Assembly (NCBI GenBank): GCA_963930655.1
Contig: OZ005603.1
Location: 22,520,201-22,584,200, forward strand
DNA length: 64,000 nucleotides
Origin: Myrica gale
Taxonomy: Eukaryota > Streptophyta > Magnoliopsida > Fagales > Myricaceae
Direction: 5' to 3'
The notes under the pieces were generated by a model. The model ran no database searches and was not told the DNA's origin. It saw nothing but the letters and a program-made list of their open reading frames with translations. Positions 54,962 to 63,353 of this stretch are shown here, one piece after another. The first letter of the stretch is position 1; the number at the start of each line of letters is the position of its first letter. A program made the translations under genes and the position numbers.

Positions 54962-55234
54962 TCAAGCTTTGTCACCATCTTCTTCAAATCCAAATTCGAG
55001 CCTCCAAACGAATGCGTTCTGGATCACCTTCCGTTGTGGCTTCTTAACTTCTTGTTTCAGTACAACTACAGTGAGGACTCCATCCTCCATGGACGACTCC
55101 ATGATCCCAACTACATTGAGGACTTCCTGTCTTGGTTTCTCAGACTGGAACTCTTCTTTGATCAATCGTGCTGGTGTATGCCACAATGTATTTAGAGAAA
55201 ATATTTCCCCGATATTTGTGACTTTTCCACACAC
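54962..55234 (-). other. Open frame of 90 codons, unidentified
   Basis: The frame has coding-like composition ('WHTPARLIKEEFQSEKPRQEV', 'VGIMESSMEDGVLTVVVLKQEV') but no domain I recognise. It sits within the inverted-repeat element, upstream of the copia primer site, where LTR sequence would be expected. It may be captured coding DNA. Confidence 0.25.
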
Positions 55235-55424
55235 AAAATAAGCAAATCCAACAGAATCTCAACCAATAATACGAATGACATGTCCAACTACCAACCAAAG
55301 TTACCTTTACAATGGAGAAGGAAACGAGTGGTTCCAGTCTGAGAAGCCCGGCTTAAATCCTCTCTCTCTCTGCCAGTTGATCTGAGATTCTGTAGCACAA
55401 GGCGCATGGAAGTATGGGTGGGTG

Positions 55425-55560
55425 ATAGTTCAGTGATTAAGTTCACAATGCACGCACTGGAGAAACCAAACCAACCAAAAGAAAAATAGAGGGTCTTTCG
55501 TTGTGAGTTCGAGTCTGAGAGTTCCTGTTTCGGTTATGATCAAAGAGAGGAATGGGTCGA
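55425..55560 (+). repeat. Possible tRNA-derived SINE
   Basis: A box-A-like 'TAGTTCAGTGATTAAG' (about 55432-55447) and a box-B-like 'GAGTTCGAGTC' (about 55504-55514) are in the right order, but at about 70 bases they are further apart than in a tRNA. No poly-A or poly-T tail or target duplication was found. Confidence 0.3.
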
Positions 55561-56159
55561 AAGTTACATCACCAAATAGTTGGGAAATGAGTGCCATGCT
55601 TGTTCAAACAGAAGGCTTTGGTTGATTGCAGATATAGTTTCCAACAAAATCGATGACTAATCGTGGAGTTCAGGGAGTACTCGTGCATATGTATTTAAAG
55701 GAGAAGTAGGGTGGATCTTGATTCTTGAACTTTCTTGTTGCTCCGTCTAAACTTCCAAACGAATGCGTTTTGAGCTAGAAAAGTCAGTGGCTAGACATCG
55801 TCATTTGAAGAGGTGGCTCAGCTGGTTACTGTGGTGGCTCTGCCGTTAAGGAGATGGACAATAGGCTGATGGAATGATGTATTTTCAAAAATGAGAATAT
55901 TAAGGGATGAAAATTTTGAATTTTAAAATTGGGGGACTAAAATGAAAAAGTGACCAAAATATGTTTGAAAAAAGACTTTTGTGAGAGGATTTTTTATGGG
56001 TTATGGTATAAAAAATAGTTTTTTGTTATTTTTCACAGAAATTGTGGTCAAATTAGGATTAGATAGAAAATTTTATTCAAAATTGAAATACTTTATGCCT
56101 TAAAAAATATGCTTAGAACTCATGAGAGCCCGCCACTATAAGTTTTTGGTTGTCATTGG

Positions 56160-56805
56160 GGTTGATAAATGCTCCAGTAACGTTTTAGGGCTTAATGAAT
56201 TAGATTTTAATTTCAGGCCTTTCTAAGGAGATTTGTGTTGATATTTTTTTATGATATTCTGTTGTACAACACATCAGTGAGAACATATAAATCACTTAGA
56301 CCTATAGTTTTTTTCAGTCAAGCTTTGAAGGGTAGTGCTGCAGATTTATCCACCTATAACAAGGAGTTGTTTGCCTTAGTTTCAGCGATTAAAAGGTGAA
56401 GGCCTTACAAGTTGGGTCTTTATAGTGAAGACTGATCAACAAAGTATGAACTTCCTTTTGGAGCAAAAGGTTGGAACCCAGCTCAACAAAAGTGGATTTC
56501 AAAACTGATTGGTTATAATTTACATATTCAATACAAAAAAAGAGAAAGAAAATAAAGTAGCAGATATATTATTAAGGAGGTTTGAAAAGGAAGTTAAGGA
56601 GGTGGAGTGTATGATGATTTCAGGTCCTAGTTTAGATTGGGTGAATAAGTTGAAAATGAGCTATTCTACAGATATTATAGAACAACTTCATGATTCTCCT
56701 TAATTAGTTCATTCCTTCTATATGGTTAATGGAGTATTGTTGAAGAATGGCAACATTTACCTTGGGTTGATCGAAGAATTACAGAAGATGTATTGGACTA
56801 TATTC
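56160..56805 (+). pseudogene. Ty3/gypsy pol relic (RT end and RNase H)
   Basis: Broken frames show the end of RT around 56210-56290 ('FLRRFVLIFFYDIL', where the catalytic pair is degraded). After a deletion comes RNase H ('FSQALKGSAADLSTYNKELFA', 'TDQQSMNFLLEQKVGTQ', 'KENKVADILLRR', about 56300-56590). The beginning of the integrase leader follows (56590-56805). Stops and shifts are frequent. It continues after the Pack-MULE at 58338. Confidence 0.75.
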
Positions 56806-57137
56806 ATAATTGTTGGGGTAAACTCATAGTTAGCCCTATATCTTTGGGGTAAAATCAAGTTACTACCCTTATTTTCCAAACCAACAATTTGAGACCCATA
56901 TGTTTCAAAATCACTCAATCCTCGCCCCTGTTTAAATTCACCGTCAAATGAGACAGTTTTTCGTGAAATGACCAGAATGCCCTTGATAAGTGATTGGTGG
57001 ATGACCAGACTGCCCTTCTCTCTTTGTGCCCAGACGAAGATCAACCGCAGTCCACCATTTGGAAAGCTCTGATTGGTTCTCTCTCTCTCTCAGGATTCAA
57101 ATCATAATCGGGAAAACAACAAAAGGGAAACGAAATT

Positions 57138-57443
57138 ATGGGAGATGAAACAAAGGTTTTAATAAGCCGGAACACCAAGTTCTCACGATGCGCTCCGCAC
57201 GGGCAGGACGAGTTACACAACTTCGAAAACTATCTCCAGTGGATGTGTGTCGACCATTCGAACGTGTGGACGACGTGCCTCTCCTGGACCATGTTCGTTC
57301 TCTTCAGGATCGTCGTGTCTGCGGTCTCGCATTTCCTGCTGGCGTGCTCGACCTGTGACAACAATCACTCGAGGCCCTTCGACAATCGTCTACGCTCTTC
57401 CTTATATATATATATGTATAATATATGCTATTGGAGAGTCTAG
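57138..57443 (+). pseudogene. Captured DUF3537-family gene fragment
   Basis: The frame from ATG 57138 reads 'NTKFSRCAPHGQDELHNF', 'YLQWMCVDHSNVWTTCLSW', then a membrane-segment-like run 'TMFVLFRIVVSAVSHFLLAC' and 'CDNNHSRPFD'. This resembles the N-terminus of plant DUF3537 multi-pass membrane proteins (the group of At3g20300/At4g22270). After about residue 85 homology stops in a TA repeat (57402-57425). The complete family members are several hundred residues with more membrane segments, so this is a 5' fragment. Codons are GC-rich (CGTGCTCGACC, ACGACGTGCC), unlike the AT-rich flanks. An upstream leader (57070-57137) may also be captured. Whether it is transcribed is unknown. Confidence 0.7.
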
Positions 57444-57559
57444 TTGGCTCTCACCAACTCCGAGCAATTTGATCAAAGCTCAAAGCTTTGACAACGGGGG
57501 GGTCTCTCTGCGGCAATGGATAGTTGAGTCTGAATAGTAACTATGAAAAGGTAGATTCT

Positions 57560-57950
57560 AAGATGCAAGCCGTTCAAGCAGACAAAAGGCATAATATCTG
57601 TGGAAGAGATGGAACTTGCACTTCAGGGTGTAATCCAAGAGAAGGAGATGCTGATGGAGATTAAATAGAATGGGAAAACTAAAATTGATAAGATGATCAG
57701 CAGCATGTGTTTGAAGCAGATTTAAAGGAGTTTGAGATGAGAATTGTTGAGGAAGAGTTTCAGATGGAATTGATAAAAAAAAAGCTACAAACAGTGAGGT
57801 CTAAAGTCATGCAGCAGATTACCCGATCACTGGAAGGTACAAGGTGTCATTCACTTTGCTTATCGGAAGAGATGGAAAAAGAGCTCCAAAGTGTCAGAGC
57901 ATCTCTTCTTGAAGCTAGCTCATTGCTAGCAGAAGGCAAGTGAGTAGTGA
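57560..57950 (+). pseudogene. Captured coiled-coil gene fragment, unidentified
   Basis: Three frames carry charged helical segments: 'MELALQGVIQEKEMLMEI' (about 57610-57665) and, from 57707, 'EADLKEFEMRIVEEEFQMEL' through 'EKELQSVRASLLEASSLLAE'. A donor-like 'GGCAAG/TGAGTAG' context closes the frame near 57940. Heptad-like spacing suggests coiled coil. No family is recognised. It differs in base composition from the DUF3537 piece, suggesting a separate capture. Confidence 0.4.
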
Positions 57951-58337
57951 CAGTTAAGTCTTCTGCTTCCCTGTTATTATACATTGTTGGTGTAAACGTT
58001 GTTGGTCGCGACTGCAGCAAATGGTAAACTGCAACAATGGTTCCGTGAAGGACTTGCGGGTAAGAATTATGCGGAGGAGAAGAAGAAGAATGTTCGATAT
58101 TGGGACCACAGGGAAAGTAAAGGGCTTTTAAGGGCAGATTCGTCAATTTAGATAAGTACACGCACGTGAGACACGTGCAAGAAAAACCGTTTAATTTGAC
58201 GGTGAATTTAAACGGGGGCGATGATGATTGAGTGATTTTGAAACATATGAGTCTCAAATTGTTGGTTTGGAAAATAAGGGTAGTAACTTGATACCCCAAA
58301 GATATGGGGCTAAGTATGAGTTTACCCCATAATTGTT

Positions 58338-58640
58338 CTATAGGTGGACATTCAAGTTATGAGAAGACCTTATAAAGGTTTACGGCTGAATTCTATTGGG
58401 TTGGTATAAGGGGTGACATAAAAAAACTAGTACGAGAATGTGACGCATGTTAAAGAACTAAGGTGAGTACTCATATACCATATGGGATGCTGCAGCCTCT
58501 ACCAATACCTAGTCAACCATGGTCTCACATATCTATGGATTTCATAGAGGAGTTACCTGCATCTAATGGTTTCAATACAATAGTGGTGGTTATGGACAGG
58601 TTGTATTCCTATAACATTGTGTCAACTTAAAAGGATATTT
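58338..58640 (+). pseudogene. Ty3/gypsy integrase relic, continued
   Basis: Downstream of the 9-bp duplication the integrase zinc-binding region resumes ('GGHSSYEK', 'FYWVGIRGDIKKLVRECDAC'). The start of the catalytic core follows ('[23 protein letters not shown]', '[10 protein letters not shown]'), with the first catalytic Asp in 'SMDFIE'. The zinc-binding His motif is split by the Pack-MULE. Stops at about 58453 and 58628 are present. The reading then ends where CACTA-type sequence begins. Confidence 0.8.
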
Positions 58641-60140
58641 TTGCCTTCATTTTTTACTATTATGGTGCACTTTGTCATACATCTAGTTGCAGAATGTAAG
58701 ATGGGTGGATCGGTTCTACTTCAGTGGATGTATCCTATTGAGAGGTAAGAATTTTTAGAAATATGTTACGTATGGTTTCTTTGCACATGTGTGTTATTTT
58801 TTGAAATGTAATATTGTTGGTGTAGGTGCATGCATCGTTTCAAATCTTATGTTCGTAATACAGTCGTAACTGAAAGCTCTATTACTAAATGATACATAGC
58901 AGATGAATACTTTACTTTTTGTTCAACATATTTAGAATCAGTTCCAACGTTCTTTAATAGATCCCCAAGAAATGTAGACTACACCACGAGAGGAATCTCT
59001 TACATTCGTCTTCATACAAAGGAATGCATGCAAGCCCATCGAGATGTCATTTTTAATTGCGATGAGTTAATCCAATTTCGCACGTAAGAGATGTTATACA
59101 TATAACTCTTTCATTAAGAATTTTATACCCGATAGAATTAAGTTTTTAGTTCTATTGTCTATACAGAATGCATAGAGATCGATTGAAGGCAATAAATCGT
59201 AGAACTCAGTCCACATATGGATGAATTTTGTGGCTAATTTTTCGAGACTATGTATGTGTTATGCTTAAAATATTTTGCATTGCTTAGTTCCTTTAAAAAT
59301 TATAAATAGTGTTAATCTCGAGTTGCTTTCTAAGGAAAACAAATTCAAAATATGGATGATGCAAGGAAGCGTGAACTTGCAAATAGGGTTCAATGGCTTG
59401 CTAAAGGTCCAAACCCCGAAGCTAGATCATTCAGCCGATATGTATGTAATGATATGAAGTTTAATGCAAAAGAGAATGAAATAGGCAAAACAACTCAAAA
59501 CAATGGAGTTTGTGTGACTGTTGAAGGGGGCACCACATATTACGGGCGAATTACAAGTATCATTGAGTTAAACTATTTTGATGATGAACGTTTTTTACTA
59601 TTCAAATGTGACTGGATTAACACAACTATTGGTAGGGGATATAGAATTGATGATTTTGGATTTGATCTTGTTAATTTTTCAAGTTTATTGCATACTGGAG
59701 AGCGATTAAGTATGATCAATTCATCTTGGCATCACAAGCATCTCAAGTATACTATGTATCTAATGAAAGACATCCAAATTGGGAAGTAGTTGTCAAGACC
59801 AAACCAAGAGATGTGTTTGATATTGGTAATTGTGAGATGTTTGATGACGAGGTGGATGACTATTGTGAAAGTGAGCCTTACAATTTCAACATTGAGCAAG
59901 TCCCTGAGAATGTACATGATAATTTGACGTGGTTTGGAAATGATGTGGAAGGAACAATACTAAATATACCTCAGGACGTACCTATGGTATGTGACTTTCA
60001 TGATTATGTATGGTATATAATTTATAGATTGATTTTTGCAATGTTAATTAATACAATATCTGATTATGCAAGGAAGCAATGCAATATTAATAGTTACAGT
60101 TTATTGTGTAGGTACAATGACGAGGAAAGAGGTTCATGAC
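58640..60140 (+). pseudogene. CACTA TNP2-type transposase, C-terminal DUF4218-DUF4216 part
   Basis: From about 58643 pieces read 'FTIMVHFVIHLVAEC', 'LLQWMYPIER' (then a donor GTAAG), 'MHRFKSYVRN', 'YIADEYFTFCSTYLESVPTFFN', matching DUF4218. Then 59352-59789 and 59726-60139 read 'QWLAKGPNPEARSFSRY', 'TYYGRITSIIELNYFD', 'LFKCDWINTTIGRGYRIDDFGF' and 'ASQASQVYYVSNERHPNWEVV', matching DUF4216. These are the C-terminal domains of the large CACTA transposase. The catalytic N-terminal half is absent, replaced on the left by gypsy integrase. Several introns or frameshifts interrupt the reading. Confidence 0.8.
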
Positions 60141-60185
60141 TATTCAGTCTAGGATATAGGTTCATCTTCACCACAACAAGCTACG

Positions 60186-60439
60186 CAGCCTATTGGTTCA
60201 TGACTTTTCAGTCTACGGATATAGCCTCATCTTCACAGCAAGCTACACTACCTATTTCCTCATCTTCACAAGTAGTTACACCGCCTATTGAGTCATTTTC
60301 ACAAGCAGGTACGTCGCCTATAGGATCCTCATCACAACAAGCTACGATACCATCGTTTGAAGGTTTTGAAACTTCGAACGATGACGGAATTCTTGGTATG
60401 TTAAAATCCAAAATAATGATAATTTTACTTGTAAATTAG
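60186..60439 (+). other. Ser/Gln/Thr/Pro imperfect repeats downstream of DUF4216
   Basis: The frame encodes four to five copies of an ~11-13-residue unit like 'SSSQQATLPI'/'SSSQVVTPPI'/'SFSQAGTSPI'. Copies also recur in other frames at 60150-60200, so it is a decayed coding microrepeat of the CACTA protein tail. No domain is recognised. Confidence 0.5.
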
Positions 60440-60639
60440 TGATTTTAATTTCACTTCTTAAATGTGCAGATGATGCTTGAGTTTGTAAAGCGCGCGATGT
60501 TACGTGTATGATTAAAGTGTGGAATTTAAAAGAAGGCGAACGGATACGCACGCAGTTTAAGGACATGGGTTAGCCTTTAGGTGTTGAATGAGGCGTTTTT
60601 GCCCAATTTACAGGTTGTGTTGCCCCGTGTAAGCAATTT

Positions 60640-61264
60640 AAAGCAAAATTGATGTAATAGTAACATACTATTTTCTCTACTGCATCAGCATTCATTGGAG
60701 TCCCGTCAAAATGCGAATGCACAACTTTGAATACGGCTCAATCAATGGCAACTTGTTTCTCTTTTTCCTACATCACAAACACCATATAGAATGATATTTA
60801 AATACTATATTTGAATCCTAATAATAACAATTATACCAGTAAACAAACGAATTAAATCATATGTACCATTTCATGAGCATGACGTGCAAAGCTCTAAGAT
60901 CCTCCAGTGTACAGCGAGGTTTGGAGTGAACGACTTTTTCTACCCACTTGACTTCGACCCTACATGTATACCCAGACATTGAAAATTAACAATTTAATTC
61001 TATTCATAAAATCTAGAATACAAAGAAATAAGGTCTTACCCGTCCGCTATCAGTGAACCAAAAATCAACTAGATTGCAAAATTGCTCCAAATTAATGTCA
61101 GCTGGAGCTCGACTTTTCACATGTTGAGGCGTCATGGCCTCATTGAAATATCTATGCTTCAAACTACATTTATAATTTCTCCACTTGTCTCCCAAGTCTT
61201 TGAGGAAGCGTTGCTTGACGATATTCCCCATTGCACCCTCGAGGATAACAAATCTCTTCTGCAA
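60640..61264 (-). pseudogene. TNP1-type CACTA protein, first part (Transposase_24), inverted
   Basis: The minus frame at 61264-61035 reads 'GNIVKQRFLKDLGDKWRNYKC', 'PADINLEQFCNLVDFW', the plant transposase Ptta/En/Spm (PF03004) pattern. A donor at about 61038 ('GGACGG/GTAAGACC') leads to smaller exons further left: about 60960-60868 with 'VEVKWVEKVVHSKPRCTLEDLRALH', and 60770-60680 with 'HSHFDGTPMNADA'. The matching C-terminal part lies at 61440-61708 on the opposite strand, so the gene is broken by an inversion. Confidence 0.6.
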
Positions 61265-61439
61265 AATATACTTAAAGAGTGAGGTGCGTCAATTATTAAA
61301 CTTACAGAAGTGCATTTCAAGTAAAATGAATAAAATTAGGTATACCGTCATGATATTCCAGCAATCCTCCTTTCTTGCCATAAGTACTCTGCGCCAATCT
61401 ACGACATCTAATGGGATTTGATAATCAACAAATTTTAAT

Positions 61440-61708
61440 TCATAGTTTAACTGTATGTTCTATTCTTTCAGAGACAAATGGAAGAGATTTTATGCAATGA
61501 GTCAGCAAGCTCACAACCCTTGACCCAATCCCGAATAGGTGGCACCATCAATTGGTCACCGTCTGAAGCATATGCGCAAGTCATTGGTCCAAAACGATAT
61601 GGTCGCATTCGTGGTGTTAGACTAGGACCCACTCCTTCATCACATCCTACGAACATGAGCAGAATCTTGAATAAATCATGCTCTAGTGTACCAAAAATTA
61701 TTAAATAA
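61440..61708 (+). pseudogene. TNP1-type CACTA protein, C-terminal part
   Basis: After an acceptor TTTCAG (about 61471) the frame reads 'QMEEILCNESASSQPLTQSRI' and 'EAYAQVIGPKRYGRIRGVRLGP', a pattern seen in TNP1-like proteins near their end. It stops at 61706-61708. It is on the plus strand, opposite to the Transposase_24 part on its left. Confidence 0.6.
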
Positions 61709-61920
61709 AAAGATTTTATTCAAACTTGAAATATTTTTTTACTTTAAAAAGTCATGTTTGGATTAGAAAAAAAAAACGTTTTCATGACCGTTAAACAAAC
61801 ATAGGTCTTTGCACTGTCCAGGTTCCGAGGCAACGGTAGTTTTGTGCTGTCTTTGTTCTTCTCAATTTGTAGTTGATGGGTTATAATTTGCTAATATAGT
61901 CTCTTTGCTTTTCTAGAAAC
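61709..61920. other. Spacer, nothing identified
   Basis: AT-rich sequence with 'gtcatgtttggatt' and 'ttaaacaaacatagg' arms resembling a tiny MITE end. No gene. Confidence 0.35.
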
Positions 61921-61933
61921 CAAATTTCAATTG

Positions 61934-62150
61934 TGCAAGTGATTCTTACCAAAATGGATGGGCATGCAAAGGGTGTGGCGTAAGTTTTATTGCAAGAAGA
62001 GCAGCTTAAAATTTCATATTTTTAGCTGAATGTTAGCAGACCTACTTTCAAGGTTTCTATGGGAGTTAAATATTCTAAATGTGTGTAGGGTAGCAGCAGC
62101 AAAAACTCCAATTCTTTTTATTGGGACTGGACCAAATCTTGATGACCTTT
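61934..62150 (+). pseudogene. SRP54 gene fragment with intron
   Basis: 61934-61980 reads 'VQVILTKMDGHAKGVA', matching the conserved SRP54 GTPase stretch (VIxTKxDGHAKGG). After a donor-like GTAAG (61981) and an acceptor TGTGTAG (about 62088), 62089-62152 reads 'VAAAKTPILFIGTGPNLDDL', matching the next conserved stretch (ATKSPxIFIGTGEHxDD). SRP54 is the GTPase of the signal recognition particle. Only two short conserved pieces are present, so this is a DNA-derived relic that kept an intron, not a retrocopy. Confidence 0.65.
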
Positions 62151-63333
62151 TTTAACATTAGATTATTGGCCAGGGCCTAGTAGGACATGTGCACCTGTTT
62201 GGACATTCAGAAGGGATCGTCCCATTAAGGACGATTTATCAGATATTCAATTAGTGACCTTGTTTTGATGGCGTTTTGCAACTGCAACCTATGTATATTG
62301 CATTATATTAGGGACACATTGAAATGTTGATAGTTACAGTGATTATGCCTCAAATAGAAACGAAGATAGTGGGGGATCCGGCTCCTCTGCAATACCAAAT
62401 GATGCAATGAGGAGAGAGTCACTCTCTCTCCTATTGGACCCCCTAGGTATTTCAGAGAATCCTGGTTCTATAGTGGCCCTAGGTGACATCATGGCCCCAC
62501 CAACCACATGTCTACAATTTTTTTTTTCTACATTTATTTCAAATAGTGGTTTTTTTATTGATTCCCTTTAGAGATTTTACATTTTAATCCATCAAATTTT
62601 ATTTTTGTGGAATTGGCCCTATCTTCTTTATCCCAACTGTCGTGTCACTGTCTGATCCCTCTCCCGCCCAACACCGTCTCCATCATTAATGATACTCATT
62701 TATCGTTTGCCTAATATATTTATATATATGTAGTTATAGGACCATGAAAAAGTATTTCTCAAGGAAATAATATAATATAAAAGAGCACACCTGTTGGTTT
62801 TATATATGTAAAAGGTCCTTCACTTTGGGAATTATTATAGTCTAGAAGTCCATATTCAATATTAACATTCAATTCAGGAGGTTTTAAGGTCTCTTCTTTT
62901 AATTTTTAATAATACTATTGAGTTATTTTATGCAAATACCCTGACGTGGATCTGATCTCCGTATTTGGTAGCTCGGAGGTGGAAATTTCGGAGTCATTCC
63001 ATTTCGAAATCTCAGTGCCTCGTGGTAAGCAAAAGCATAAACAGAGGATAAAAACAGAAAGGAAAAAAAAAAGCAATTCCGAAAACAAAACCAGCTGCCT
63101 TCGCAATCACGGCCTGTCACTGATTTGTCTCTCTCCTCGCTGTTGGCAACTTTCATACATAAAAAAAGCACATTCTTTCTCTCTTTCCACTCAGACCCTC
63201 GGGCCTCGAGACCTGTTTTTTTTTTTAAATTAAACCAGGTCCTAACTTTAAACAGCTCCAAGTATTTCTTCGAGAAAAAAACGTTCATATTTTTTGAATT
63301 CGTAGTTCTGAATTTCTCAGCTTCCATTCCACA
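62151..63333. other. Intergenic DNA and probable promoter/5'UTR at right end
   Basis: 62151-62900 shows no gene. 63000-63333 is a mixed pyrimidine/purine-rich stretch ('ctctctcctcgctgttgg', 'cattctttctctctttccac') that looks like a 5'UTR leading to the ATG at 63334. The minus frames over it (62915-63327) are low-complexity. Confidence 0.35.
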
Positions 63334-63351
63334 ATGAATGACCTCTTATCG
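63334..63351 (+). CDS. Possible first exon of SYP132-like syntaxin (runs out of window)
   Basis: ATGAATGACCTCTTATCG encodes 'MNDLLS' and is followed at once by GTAATT, a plausible donor. Plant plasma-membrane syntaxins of the SYP1 group begin MNDLL/F. The preceding pyrimidine-rich leader fits a 5'UTR. No second exon is seen up to 64000, so the rest would lie beyond the window. Six residues are weak evidence; any other protein starting this way is possible. Confidence 0.35.
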
Positions 63352-63353
63352 GT

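Larger units (their letters stand above)
54427..55960. mobile_element. MULE-like inverted-repeat element carrying retrotransposon sequence
   Basis: The left arm (about 54427-54545: 'cattttagtcc', 'aatattctcattttt', 'aaaatacac', 'gtccatctcctt') is repeated in inverse at about 55845-55960 ('aaggagatggac', 'aaaaatgagaatatt', 'ggactaaaatg'). About 1.3 kb lies between. The interior holds the start of a copia gag with its primer site (54634-54861), an unrecognised minus-strand frame (54962-55234) and a possible tRNA-derived SINE (55425-55560). No transposase is present, and the target duplication is not resolved. Confidence 0.6.
56815..58328. mobile_element. Pack-MULE with captured gene fragments
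   Basis: Terminal inverted repeats of about 140 bp (56815-56954 and 58191-58328) start GGGGTAAACTCATA and are about 90% alike by eye. A perfect 9-bp target duplication ATAATTGTT lies at 56806-56814 and 58329-58337, the Mutator hallmark. The 1514-bp element has no transposase. It carries a GC-rich fragment of a DUF3537-family gene (57138-57405) and an unidentified coiled-coil fragment (57560-57950). It sits in the integrase region of a gypsy relic, so it is younger than that element. Confidence 0.92.
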
